DNA of 33,188 nt from Bacteroidales bacterium (GTDB taxonomy: Bacteria > Bacteroidota > Bacteroidia > Bacteroidales > F082): contig JAKSNC010000025.1 of NCBI GenBank assembly GCA_024400195.1, positions 1 through 33,188 on the forward strand. The letters run 5' to 3'. Positions 23,651-32,400 of this stretch are shown in pieces. Under the pieces are notes generated by a model. The model ran no database searches. It was not told the DNA's origin and was given only the letters and a program-made list of their open reading frames with translations. A program made the translations under genes and the position numbers. Position 1 is the stretch's first letter. Each line of letters begins with the position of its first letter.

Positions 23651-26600
23651 ATGAAAAAGCTAAGTTTGTTGTTATTGCTCGCGGTTGCAGCCATTTCAGT
23701 ATCCGCACAAGTCATTGAGCACACCTATCATTTCGGAAATCCGTCTTCAAAAAACATTGACGAATATCAGATTCTCAACTTCGAAGGATGCCGTCCGACG
23801 GGTGACATCGGAACGCCTATTCTGCCGTGGCAACACGTGAGTCTCATGCTGCCTCAGGGTATGGAGGCGAAGTCGATTCGCATTGAATTTTCGGATTTCG
23901 TCGAATTGGACGGAAAATACAACCTTTATCCAGTTCAACCCGATCGTCCTATTTCAGCCGAAGGACCGTTTGAATTTATGAAAAACGAAGAGTCGTATCG
24001 TTCGGCGGAGCCTTTCCCGACAAGAGTCAGCAGCGATGTTAAGACGCACTATCTCAACGGTGTAGGTTTCGCGTTCAGCGGCTTCACACCTATGCGTTAC
24101 GTTGCGGCTACGAAGACCGTTTCATACGCACGCACCGTGAAAGTCGCCGTCGAGACTGTCGCAAGCCGCGCCGACCAAAGCCGCAAACTCTGGCTCCGTC
24201 CCGAAAACAAGAAGTCGATGAGCAAGTTAGCTCAAAATGATGACGTTTTGGCCACCTATCAACGCCGCGACAACGTCCTTCCGACATACGAAGTGCTTGT
24301 TATAACGCCGACATCATACGCTGGTTCTTTCGACAGCTATATCGACCAGTATGTTTCTCGCGGACTTCGCGTCCGTGTGGCTCCGGTCGAAGGGATTTAT
24401 TCATCAACGAGCGGTCGTGACAATCAGGAAAAGATACGCAACTACATCATTCATGAGTACGAGGAGAATGGTATTGAGATGGTTGTATTAGGCGGAGACG
24501 TGAACCTCGTGCCGTACCGCAGCCTTTGGTGTTTCGCACAAGAAGGATATGAAGACAACGTTCCGGCAGACCTTTATTATGCAGCATTGGACGGCACTTG
24601 GAACGATAACAACAACTATCTTTGGGGCGAAATTGGCGAAGATGATCTTCTCCCGGAAATAGCCGTCTCGCGTATGCCATTCACTAACACATCCGAATTG
24701 ACGACGATTCTCTCGAAGACACACAGTTATCTCGACAGCCCCGTTTTAGGCGAGTTCCGTAAGACGACATTCGCAGGTGAACATCTCGGCGACGGCTATT
24801 ACGCATCGAGCGACCTTGAGCGGCTCGTCGGCGAAGTCACATTCAACGGCTACACCACATACGGTTACGATGAAGACATCTACGATATAAACCGTGTTTA
24901 TGAAACGCCGACACATTATTGGGATCCATACGAATTGCGCGATGCTATACGACAAGGAACGCAATACGTCAACCACTTAGGACATGCCAATATATATTAT
25001 GTGTCCGGTTGGTATAACTGGGACATCACGCCGAATTTCTTTGCTGGTGCTAACGGCGTTGACCATAACTTTACCATCTTCCAAAGCCAGGGCTGCGACT
25101 GCGGCGACTTCCCCGAAGACTGCATCCTCGAAAGGCTGGTACTTAACCCAACCGGCGTTCTCGCGGTGACTGGCAACTCGCGTTACGGCTGGTACAGCAC
25201 CGCCGGCGACGGCCCATCAGCACACTACAACCGCGAACTCGTTGACGCATACTGTCACGAACGCATACCGGAACTCGCTAAGGCCTTCAAAGAAAGCAAG
25301 ATACAGACCGCACCATTCATCACGATGTACGGCGAAAGCGGCACAATGCGCTGGTCGATGTACGCACTCAACGCTTTAGGCGACGGCAACGTATCTGTCT
25401 GGTTCGACAAACCTTTCACGCCTTCCGTCACTTATCCTGAAGTACTGCAGTTAGGCGCAAGAAACATTCCTGTCGATGTTAAAGACGAAAACGGCAACGG
25501 AATGTTAAACTTCAGATGCAGCCTCTTCAACGGAGACGAACTCATCGGCCTTGCCACGACAGACGAAGAAGGACACGCCGACATCGCGATTTATCCGGTT
25601 AACAACGGCGAAACACTGACTCTCGTCGTCTCCGGAATGAACGGCTGGCCGCAAAGCTTCAACATGACGTTCCCCGACGACAACTGCGCCTTCGTCATCT
25701 ACGACAACTACGAAATCAACGATGAAGACGGACAAGTCGATTTCAACGAAAGTCAGACTCTCAACATGACGTTCCGCAACGTCGGAAATATGACGGCCAA
25801 CAACGTCACCGCCACTTTGATAAGCAACAACGACTACATCACCGTGACACAAGGCGAGGCGGCTTTCACGAGTTTGAACGGCTTCGACTACATCACTTTG
25901 GACAACGCCTTCGAGATTCATGTAGGCGACAACGTTCCAGACTTAACTGAAGTGACTTTGACATTGAGCTGCACCGACGGAACAGACACTTGGGTCAGTG
26001 ACTTCAAGATTCCCGTTCACGCACCGAATTTTACAGTGACAGACATCGCTCTTGAAGAAATTGAAGGTAACGGCAACGGCATTGCCGACTTCGGTGAGAC
26101 CATCGCTCTGCATATCACAGTGAAGAACATCGGCAGCAGTCTCGCCCCCGACACACATTTCGGCATCTCCTGCCCGTCACCGGAAATAAGCTTCGAACAA
26201 AGCGCCTTCGAAATCGGCGACCTGACAGCCGGCGACTCACAACAAATCGATGTCACACTCCATATCGGCGAAACGATAACTGTTCCGACCGCCTTCGGAA
26301 TGACATTGTGCGTGTTTTCAGGACAATACGTCGCGTATGACAACTATTTCGTGAATGCGGGCTGCGATGTAGAAGACTTCGAAACCGGCGACTTCTCGAA
26401 ATACGATTGGCAGACGAACAGCGGACAGCCTTGGTTCATCACGGCACAAAACGCCTTCGAAGGAACGTATTGCGCCAAATCGCCGGTACTTTACGACTAT
26501 ATGAGTTCCTCGCTGTGGCTGGATTACACCGTGGAATGCGAGAACGAGTTCAGTTTTTATTACAAAGTATCTTCAGAACATTCTTTCGACTGGCTCAACT

Positions 26601-27028
26601 TCTACCTTGATGACGAACTTTTGGACAGATGGTCGGGAGAGCAAGGCTGGACAAGAGCAACATTCGTCCTTCCCGCAGGACAACACCAGCTCAGATGGGA
26701 ATATGCAAAAGACGCCGGAGTTGCAGAAGGTCAGGACTGCGCATGGGTTGACTTCATCGTCTTCCCTCCGGATGTCGTTATCGTGGGCTTAGGCAATGAT
26801 ATTGAAAACGAAAAGACGGCCATTTATCCGAATCCGTCAAACGGAGACTTCACCCTCGACCTCGCAGAGACTTCCGACGTTGATATTTACAATTCGTTGG
26901 GACAGCATTATATGTCATTGGTCAAAGTCGAAGGACGACAAAGCCTCCATATCGACCAGACCGGAATGTACATCGTTCGCATAAGCACAGCCAATGGTTG
27001 TGAGACAAAGAAAATAATCGTAAAATAA
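23651..27028 (+). CDS. Gingipain-like C25 cysteine protease with T9SS sorting domain
   Basis: A 1,125-residue secreted protease. A signal peptide (about 1-19, ending VSA) is followed by a propeptide of about 190 residues. The C25 catalytic domain begins near LPTYEVLVITP. The His-Cys pair is present: His445 in NHLGHAN and Cys482 in SQGCDCGDF. Several beta-sandwich domains follow, including CARDB-like segments (FTVTDIALEEIEGNGNG), then a jelly-roll, MAM-like region (DVEDFETGDFSKYDW). The last 75 or so residues are a type A sorting domain (IYPNPSNGDF to TKKIIVK), so the protein should pass the outer membrane by T9SS and be anchored or released. Peptide cleavage specificity cannot be read. The next gene starts five bases later. 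Confidence 0.93.
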   Translation: MKKLSLLLLLAVAAISVSAQVIEHTYHFGNPSSKNIDEYQILNFEGCRPTGDIGTPILPWQHVSLMLPQGMEAKSIRIEFSDFVELDGKYNLYPVQPDRPISAEGPFEFMKNEESYRSAEPFPTRVSSDVKTHYLNGVGFAFSGFTPMRYVAATKTVSYARTVKVAVETVASRADQSRKLWLRPENKKSMSKLAQNDDVLATYQRRDNVLPTYEVLVITPTSYAGSFDSYIDQYVSRGLRVRVAPVEGIYSSTSGRDNQEKIRNYIIHEYEENGIEMVVLGGDVNLVPYRSLWCFAQEGYEDNVPADLYYAALDGTWNDNNNYLWGEIGEDDLLPEIAVSRMPFTNTSELTTILSKTHSYLDSPVLGEFRKTTFAGEHLGDGYYASSDLERLVGEVTFNGYTTYGYDEDIYDINRVYETPTHYWDPYELRDAIRQGTQYVNHLGHANIYYVSGWYNWDITPNFFAGANGVDHNFTIFQSQGCDCGDFPEDCILERLVLNPTGVLAVTGNSRYGWYSTAGDGPSAHYNRELVDAYCHERIPELAKAFKESKIQTAPFITMYGESGTMRWSMYALNALGDGNVSVWFDKPFTPSVTYPEVLQLGARNIPVDVKDENGNGMLNFRCSLFNGDELIGLATTDEEGHADIAIYPVNNGETLTLVVSGMNGWPQSFNMTFPDDNCAFVIYDNYEINDEDGQVDFNESQTLNMTFRNVGNMTANNVTATLISNNDYITVTQGEAAFTSLNGFDYITLDNAFEIHVGDNVPDLTEVTLTLSCTDGTDTWVSDFKIPVHAPNFTVTDIALEEIEGNGNGIADFGETIALHITVKNIGSSLAPDTHFGISCPSPEISFEQSAFEIGDLTAGDSQQIDVTLHIGETITVPTAFGMTLCVFSGQYVAYDNYFVNAGCDVEDFETGDFSKYDWQTNSGQPWFITAQNAFEGTYCAKSPVLYDYMSSSLWLDYTVECENEFSFYYKVSSEHSFDWLNFYLDDELLDRWSGEQGWTRATFVLPAGQHQLRWEYAKDAGVAEGQDCAWVDFIVFPPDVVIVGLGNDIENEKTAIYPNPSNGDFTLDLAETSDVDIYNSLGQHYMSLVKVEGRQSLHIDQTGMYIVRISTANGCETKKIIVK

Positions 27029-27033
27029 TCAAT

Positions 27034-28161
27034 ATGAAGAAAATATTATTTGCCTTGATGGTGATTATGACCGCAACGGTTTCATTTTCACAGAATTATA
27101 CACATTATCTCGATTCATGGTATTCTGATGACATGATGGAATCGAAGGAGTTTTCCTACGATGAAAACTACAGACTCATCGCCGATTATTGGATTGACAA
27201 TGTCGGGGAGCCGATCACCGTCCGCGATAGTCTCGAATATGATGCAAACGGCAATGTCACAAAACTGTCATGCCATCAGATTTTGAATAACAGTTGGATC
27301 TATGCAAACTACGTTGAATATACGTATAACGAACTGAATCAACGTCTTACGAGAGACAACTACAACAATTTCGGCGGCAGTTTCGAACATGGCGGCACGT
27401 ACAATTATCAATATGACGAGAACGGGAATCTCGTTCACCACGACATGTATCTCGGCACTTGGGGGCTTTTTGAAACAGCCGACTACACATACGACGAGAA
27501 TAACAACTGCACGTTTCTGATTAGCTATATGGAAGGTTTCAGCGGTGAATTTGAGCCGTCAAACAAGGTTGAATATTCTTACAATGCTGATGGTTTCCTC
27601 ATCGAGAAGACGAGTTACTATTACTATAGCGGATGGATTTTAAGCACACATGTCGTTTACACCCGCGATGAAAACAACAACATCACTGTTGAGGAAAACC
27701 TCGACCAATCAGGGTCTGTCATCGAACGTCATGAATATGAATATGATATGAATATTCTTTTTGCCAACGTCGCTGTTTTTGTGAACCCTGAAGGCGAGTC
27801 GCCCAACCCTGAAAGGACCGTCAATGCCAGAACGAAAGAAAAATTCTGGACTCTTGATGACAGCGGTCATCTCACTTACATCTGCGACTATTACTATGAT
27901 TATAAAGAGATTGGCACAGGCGTGGAGGAGAATATCGTTGACGACGTTAACATCTATCCTAATCCTGTCAAAGGTATCATGACAATTGAGGCGTCAGAAT
28001 ATCAGTTTTTGGAGATTTTCGACCTTGCCGGAAGATGCGTGGCGAGCCGTGAAGTCAATTGTATTACAAATATCGACATGAGCCAGATGGCGAAAGGTCT
28101 TTATTTCGTGAAGATGATTGGCGAAAACGAAATTTCAACAAAGAAAGTTATCGTTGAATAA
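27034..28161 (+). CDS. YD-repeat protein with T9SS sorting domain
   Basis: A 375-residue secreted protein. After a signal peptide (about 1-19) come at least six YD-like repeats, such as YDENYRLIADYW, YDANGNVTKLSC, YNELNQRLTRDN, YDENGNLVHHDM and YNADGFLIEKTS, spaced about 30-40 residues apart. They probably form a beta-rich, RHS-like surface. A type A sorting domain closes the protein (IYPNPVKGIMTIEA to STKKVIVE). The repeats resemble those of RHS proteins, but there is no toxin domain, so a polymorphic-toxin role is unlikely. It lies five bases after the C25 protease and is probably co-transcribed. The function is unknown; adhesion or substrate binding is possible. Confidence 0.88.
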   Translation: MKKILFALMVIMTATVSFSQNYTHYLDSWYSDDMMESKEFSYDENYRLIADYWIDNVGEPITVRDSLEYDANGNVTKLSCHQILNNSWIYANYVEYTYNELNQRLTRDNYNNFGGSFEHGGTYNYQYDENGNLVHHDMYLGTWGLFETADYTYDENNNCTFLISYMEGFSGEFEPSNKVEYSYNADGFLIEKTSYYYYSGWILSTHVVYTRDENNNITVEENLDQSGSVIERHEYEYDMNILFANVAVFVNPEGESPNPERTVNARTKEKFWTLDDSGHLTYICDYYYDYKEIGTGVEENIVDDVNIYPNPVKGIMTIEASEYQFLEIFDLAGRCVASREVNCITNIDMSQMAKGLYFVKMIGENEISTKKVIVE

Positions 28162-28177
28162 CTTTCTTTGTTGAAAT
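28132..28177 (+). terminator. Long perfect hairpin across the stop of the YD-repeat gene
   Basis: A 20-bp perfect stem (28132-28151 with 28158-28177) and a six-base loop. The stem contains the last codons and the stop itself. There is no T run after it, so it may protect or end the transcript in another way. Confidence 0.55.
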
Positions 28178-28304
28178 ATTCAATTTCGAAATTATTCATT
28201 TCATTTCCATTTTGATGCAAAAATACATCATTTTGGAAATAAAATTGCGATTTTGATAAAAAAAATATTGAGAGCAGAAAGTTAACGGATGCCATAAATG
28301 CCGT

Positions 28305-28340
28305 GAACCCCGAAAGTTTCTTGTTCAACTTTCGGGGTTC
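28305..28340. terminator. Strong hairpin between convergent genes
   Basis: A 14-bp perfect stem, GAACCCCGAAAGTT with AACTTTCGGGGTTC, and an eight-base loop, in the gap between the T9SS protein gene and the convergent lipoprotein gene. No strong T run is present on either strand, but its position suits a bidirectional terminator. Confidence 0.6.
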
Positions 28341-28435
28341 GCTTTAACGGAAATCAGCCCTTATTTTTAGCCTTCAAAAAGAGTTTTATCGGACTGCAAT
28401 AAAAATCTCCTTAACTTAGAAGCTGTTTTTATTTC

Positions 28436-28849
28436 TTACTCTTCGTAAAAATCCTCTTCTTCAAAGCATTCTAACGAGGCATTATCTCCGGATGGTTCCG
28501 ATTTTTTCACAGCTTTGTATATAGAAAGCTGCATTTTCGTACATTCATCTTTCCTCACCGTAACAGAACCGTCCCAATAATAGTACAGATTTTCAGCATG
28601 ATACGAATATGTACCCGTTGGAACATCGTTATATGTCGCGCAGCCCGAATAGCCGCAATCCGGTGTTGAAGATGTATAGCGCGTTGAAATTGTTCTGCTT
28701 GAATTTCTGAATGTCACAGTAATAATCTGTGTATTTTCTCTGGTCCAGAACATGACATCACCTTTTTTTTCTGATGAAGATTTGTTACAGGATGAGAGAA
28801 TAAAAGCCACTCCCAACGTCAACAATGTACCAAAAATGATTTTTTTCAT
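28436..28849 (-). CDS. Small lipoprotein with shared GDxMFWT domain
   Basis: A 137-residue lipoprotein. The signal peptide ends LSSC with Cys21 as the lipidation site. The rest is almost entirely one domain that also forms the C-terminal half of the PKD lipoprotein at 30614-31258: GDVMFWTRENT, CGYSGCATYNDV and GTYSYHAENLYYYW match GDIMFWTDEST, CGSSGCATFYDL and GTYSYSAENLLYTW. It ends in an acidic tail. No function is known. It lies about 150 bases after the Sel1/TPR gene and has no good promoter of its own in view, so it may be the last gene of that operon. Confidence 0.8.
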   Translation of the reverse strand: MKKIIFGTLLTLGVAFILSSCNKSSSEKKGDVMFWTRENTQIITVTFRNSSRTISTRYTSSTPDCGYSGCATYNDVPTGTYSYHAENLYYYWDGSVTVRKDECTKMQLSIYKAVKKSEPSGDNASLECFEEEDFYEE

Positions 28850-29000
28850 GATTTTTCTGTCTCGTTATTAACCATCAGACCCATCGGCTTTTGTTAGGTT
28901 AAATTACTTGTTATACTTTATTACCAATACCTTGAAACATTCAAGTTTTAATCGTCAGAATGTTTGATGGACACTATTAATACATGACCACAATTGCGTC

Positions 29001-30590
29001 CTAATATTTCTTATATGTCTCGCATGTACCGTCCCATGTCTCCCAGTTGGATTTATTAATACGAACGGAACTATCATAACCTCTTGATTCCCAGTCAGTA
29101 CGTATCTGACGCATTGAAAACTGAATATCTTTACGCATAACATCCGAATAATAATCCAATCCAGTATTCATTCTAATCAGCATTTTGGCATAATCATCAT
29201 ATACTTTTTTCAACTGCCTCCATTGTATCATATCAGCCGTTGAAGGTATATTCTTTTTATCCTTAACAGAGGTTTCGCTGTGACCAGCCTTGCTCTTTTG
29301 TGGCATCCCTGAAGACACGACACCCTGTTGCTCACATTTCTGGACGAATTTGTCTTCACGTGCTTTGTTTTTTAACGCTTTTATGTCCTGAGTAAGTGAC
29401 GCCGTTAAGGAAATCAATTCTTTGACAGACGACCTTAATTGTTGACTGGCTTCCATGTTTTTCAGGTAGATATTAGCCATATAGTAGCCCTCGCTTGCGG
29501 CAGTGTTATAATATTTAGCAGCCATTTCATAGTCCACACCACATATTTTCCCAAAGTTATATTGGTAATAACGGCCTTTTTCAGCTATCAGAGGAGGGTA
29601 TCCGAGTCCGCAAGCCCTTTCAACATAAGGATATGCTTCTTTAAATCCTTCGGCAGATACCAACATGCCTCCCATGGTGAGATGGCTATACTGACATGCC
29701 ATTGCCTGAAGATGAAACGCAGGAGGGTAATCGGCTGCCAACAGTGGTTCAATCATCTTCTTAACCGTATCGCAACGTTCCTCCATGGTCTTGCTGCTTG
29801 GGATTTTGCCGGTAAGGAGGAAATTTCCGTACTCATACACGGCAGGGAAAAAGTTACGTTGCGCAGCTGCACGTATATAGGCACCGCCGACTGTCGGGTC
29901 AGAGTCGGAGTTCGTTTTCATGACTCCTACACGGAACATTTCAAAGGCTTCCTTATCGAAAGTGCCGTCACTGATAGCATCAACAATATATTTGGCACAA
30001 TAGATGAATGGGAACATGTCGTTTTGAAGACCACATTCCATGGATATCGAGGCGTAATCAACAGCACGCACAGGGTCGAAATAGTCGGGGCCTCCATACA
30101 GGCTCAAGCTGGCGAGTCCATTATAATAGATTGAGTCCCTCTCCGCGGCCAATCGTATGTAAGAGTACGCCTTGTCAATGCTGTCCATATAAAGATAGCA
30201 TGCACCCAGATTATTGTAGGCGTTGTTTTTCTCAAAATCGAACTGTTCGGGAATGTTGTTGCAGGCTCTTGTATAATAGTAGAATGCCGTGTCAAAATTC
30301 TTAACATTACTATTATACATATAATAGTCAGCCAAATAAAGACAACACAATCCATCTTCTTCCGGATGCTTTTCTGAAACGGCAATAAGGGCATTCACCG
30401 CTTTGGCTTCTTTCTTGTCACTGTTGCAGTTGCGTTGTAGGTTTTGAGATTTTTTCACAGCCTTCTTTAGTTCTTTGCTGTATAATCCATAGTTGGCCGA
30501 TCGTGATACCTGCGCTTGGCTTAACACCGGTGCGAGAATCATGAGTACAGCCAAAACAATAATTTTTCTCATTTTAGTGATTTTCATCAT
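29001..30590 (-). CDS. Secreted Sel1/TPR repeat protein
   Basis: A 529-residue protein with a signal peptide (residues 1 to about 27, ending SQAQ). A repeat region follows with Sel1/TPR-like helical pairs, for example NAYNNLGACYLYMDSIDKAY, GLCCLYLADYYMYN and KYYNTAASEGYYMANIYL. The last 120 or so residues are basic and charged (QKSKAGHSETSVKDKK) without clear repeats. An alternative ATG six codons inside also precedes the signal peptide. It is flanked in one direction by two lipoproteins sharing a domain, and starts 23 bases after the PKD lipoprotein. Such repeats mediate protein contacts, so the three may form a cell-envelope complex; this is inferred. Confidence 0.8.
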   Translation of the reverse strand: MMKITKMRKIIVLAVLMILAPVLSQAQVSRSANYGLYSKELKKAVKKSQNLQRNCNSDKKEAKAVNALIAVSEKHPEEDGLCCLYLADYYMYNSNVKNFDTAFYYYTRACNNIPEQFDFEKNNAYNNLGACYLYMDSIDKAYSYIRLAAERDSIYYNGLASLSLYGGPDYFDPVRAVDYASISMECGLQNDMFPFIYCAKYIVDAISDGTFDKEAFEMFRVGVMKTNSDSDPTVGGAYIRAAAQRNFFPAVYEYGNFLLTGKIPSSKTMEERCDTVKKMIEPLLAADYPPAFHLQAMACQYSHLTMGGMLVSAEGFKEAYPYVERACGLGYPPLIAEKGRYYQYNFGKICGVDYEMAAKYYNTAASEGYYMANIYLKNMEASQQLRSSVKELISLTASLTQDIKALKNKAREDKFVQKCEQQGVVSSGMPQKSKAGHSETSVKDKKNIPSTADMIQWRQLKKVYDDYAKMLIRMNTGLDYYSDVMRKDIQFSMRQIRTDWESRGYDSSVRINKSNWETWDGTCETYKKY

Positions 30591-30613
30591 AACAATATTT
30601 CTTATTATCTTGA

Positions 30614-31258
30614 CTATTCTTCATCTAAATCTAAACCAAGGGTAAGTTTCTCGGCTGATTGTCCGTCAGGGTTGGCTTTCTTTTCGGCTTTGCCGCTATA
30701 AAGCAACCATCTCGAACAAACTCCGTCTTCTACTGTCACAGTCCCAGACCACGTGTACAGCAGATTTTCAGCAGAGTAACTGTAGGTTCCCTCAGCCAAG
30801 TCGTAAAAAGTGGCACATCCCGAAGAACCGCAAGAAGGCGTATAGTAATAGTATGACGTTATTATCTTGCTTAAACCGTTAAGTTTAACCGTAATGTTAT
30901 ATATGGTGCTTTCGTCAGTCCAAAACATAATGTCACCTACGCCTTTTACATTTATTGAGCTGGTAAAAGTGTCTTTTTTCCCTTCGCTCTTTGAATAAGC
31001 CGTCAGAGTTACGGTATAGTTACCTGCCGACGAATATGAGTGCGACGGAGAATTTTCGCTGCTGGTTTTACCGTCGCCGAAATCCCAGTGATAATGATCG
31101 GCATCTTTTGATTGGTTTGTAAAATAAATGGTTTCGTTAATAGAGACACTTGTCAGTGAAGGACTGAATGACGCTTTCGGAGTTGCCTCTTCATCGTCCT
31201 TTTTGCAGTTGCTGAATGCTACCAGACACACACCCAAAATGAGTAATAATTTTTTCAT
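30614..31258 (-). CDS. PKD-domain lipoprotein with shared GDxMFWT domain
   Basis: A 214-residue lipoprotein. After the signal peptide, Cys18 is followed by KKDDEE, an acidic export-signal-like stretch that in this phylum often directs lipoproteins to the cell surface. The residue before Cys is Asn, which is atypical for a lipobox. A PKD domain covers about residues 28-105 (YHWDFGDGKTSSENSPSHSY is its core). The C-terminal half is the same unnamed domain as in the lipoprotein at 28436-28849. It is the first gene of the three-gene group and has a clear promoter. Confidence 0.82.
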   Translation of the reverse strand: MKKLLLILGVCLVAFSNCKKDDEEATPKASFSPSLTSVSINETIYFTNQSKDADHYHWDFGDGKTSSENSPSHSYSSAGNYTVTLTAYSKSEGKKDTFTSSINVKGVGDIMFWTDESTIYNITVKLNGLSKIITSYYYYTPSCGSSGCATFYDLAEGTYSYSAENLLYTWSGTVTVEDGVCSRWLLYSGKAEKKANPDGQSAEKLTLGLDLDEE

Positions 31259-31331
31259 TTGATTTTTCCCCTGTTATATCCTGTCGGGCCATCAGTTTTA
31301 AAATTGATAAATTATTAATGTTTAACCTCTA

Positions 31332-31360
31332 CAAAGGTACAACATTTGACATATTGACAA
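31332..31360 (-). promoter_or_regulatory. Candidate promoter of the PKD lipoprotein operon
   Basis: On the minus strand, TTG at 31360-31358 is followed 18 bases later by TACCTTTG at 31339-31332. This is a close match to the phylum -33/-7 pattern, giving a leader of about 65 bases. Confidence 0.55.
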
Positions 31361-31413
31361 TCATAACATAACTATCCAAAACAGATTGTATTCACACTCC
31401 AAAACGGATTGTA

Positions 31414-31620
31414 TCACCGAATATCTTCAAAAAAGTTGTAGTCCAAAATCACGGAGATACGCCACAGAAGGGCAAGGTCGATGGATTTTTTCTGGAATAT
31501 TTTGTGAATGTTGTTTGTCGTGCATGGAATCTGTGCGGCGAGCCAGACGGCAGTACGTCCCTGCTCGCGAAGCTTGTCGCGAATCATCTTGCCGATATGA
31601 AGATTATAGCTGCCTTTCAT
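31414..31620 (-). CDS. Small XRE-type helix-turn-helix protein
   Basis: A 68-residue protein from the ATG at 31620; a GTG at 31629 would add three residues. Nearly the whole length is a Cro/XRE helix-turn-helix: IGKMIRDKLREQGRTAVWLA, then TTNNIHKIFQKKSIDLALLW, and LDYNFFED at the end. This type is common in Bacteroidota as a short regulator that ends just after the last helix. The frame is open for about 20 codons upstream without an ATG, so a longer ancestral form is possible. A large imperfect palindrome lies just upstream and could be its operator. Confidence 0.7.
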   Translation of the reverse strand: MKGSYNLHIGKMIRDKLREQGRTAVWLAAQIPCTTNNIHKIFQKKSIDLALLWRISVILDYNFFEDIR

Positions 31621-31692
31621 TGCCGACACGTTTGTTTGGTCGTCCTTGCGCCGACAATGAAAAAGCGTGAACCTTTCATTGGCTGCTTATCA

Positions 31693-31809
31693 AATCCGAA
31701 GGCTCTGGTAAACCGTTGACACTAATAAGCACGAAATAGTTCACGCCTAAAAACGCGAACTTTTCGCTTGCTTACTCTCGTGTCGAAAATTTACCAGATT
31801 TTACGGATT
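31693..31809. repeat. 117-bp imperfect inverted repeat upstream of the XRE gene
   Basis: Two arms of about 55 bases meet near 31747-31751. Exact matching parts include AATCCG with CGGATT at the ends, TCTGGTAAA (31704-31712) with TTTACCAGA (31790-31798), GACAC with GTGTC, and GTTC with GAAC near the centre. A third, shorter copy of the inner segment (GCGTGAAC to GCTTAT) lies at about 31665-31690. It could be an operator, a large RNA hairpin or a non-autonomous element. Confidence 0.6.
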
Positions 31810-31887
31810 GAGAATAAGAGCGCAAAGCTCAATATGATTATTTTATTTCTATAGTTTATATTTTTTGATTTACAATATTTTATATAA

Positions 31888-31986
31888 CTAATTACAACAT
31901 AATTCCAAATTTCCTTCATACAGAGCTTCAACGGGGAAACTTAAATCGGCATGTTTGCCCCAAATCAGGTTGCTCAGATATTCCAT
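31888..31986 (-). CDS. Possible 32-residue protein after the PIN toxin gene
   Basis: An ATG directly follows the PIN stop codon (TAGATG, no gap) and opens 32 codons, beginning MEYLSNLIWGKHADLSFPVE and ending LELCCN. The immediate junction would allow translational coupling. It might be the remnant of a longer gene, since the sequence looks protein-like but ends abruptly. No family is recognised. Confidence 0.3.
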   Translation of the reverse strand: MEYLSNLIWGKHADLSFPVEALYEGNLELCCN

Positions 31987-32400
31987 CTACATCACCATTA
32001 AATCCACGATAAACTCATCAATACCAATCACATCAACTTTTGGGAAAGATATTTCTCTCAACACATCATAATGACGATCTTCTGATACGATATATTTTGC
32101 ATTGGCTTTAATGGCGCAATCCACAAACTTATCATCATCAGGATCAGACTTTATAAGAAGGAAATGAAAATACACATCCACTTTCTTTACATTTGGCAAA
32201 TTCATTATAGCGGAAATGATATTGCCAGCTACATTTTTCCCGATTTTCTGCGTCAGGATTTCTTCGTATTCCGTCAAAATCTCATTCGTAAGGCACAAAA
32301 CATATTTTCCTGCCAAGAGGTCTCTCCAAACAGAAAAATATCGTCCCTTACTTGACAAGGACATTAAAAGGCAATTTGTATCTAAAACGACATTTATCAT
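31987..32400 (-). CDS. PIN-domain toxin (COG1569-like)
   Basis: A 137-residue PIN-domain protein, probably a Mg-dependent ribonuclease toxin. The conserved acidic residues are visible: Asp7 in VLDTNCLL, Glu40 or Glu44 in NEILTEYEEIL, Asp90 and Asp94 in DPDDDKFVDCAI, and Asp108 in SEDRHY. It belongs to the putative toxin-antitoxin PIN family of bacteria. It overlaps the upstream antitoxin-like gene by four bases, a usual toxin-antitoxin arrangement. The RNA target is unknown. Confidence 0.88.
   Translation of the reverse strand: MINVVLDTNCLLMSLSSKGRYFSVWRDLLAGKYVLCLTNEILTEYEEILTQKIGKNVAGNIISAIMNLPNVKKVDVYFHFLLIKSDPDDDKFVDCAIKANAKYIVSEDRHYDVLREISFPKVDVIGIDEFIVDLMVM

Noticed and set aside
27034-28161. 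RHS-type polymorphic toxin
   Set aside because: The YD-like repeats are few, and the C-terminus is a T9SS sorting domain with no toxin domain or immunity gene after it.
31693-31809. Integron attC site
   Set aside because: The palindrome has a suitable length, but the outer ends lack the RYYYAAC/GTTRRRY core pair and no integrase is visible.
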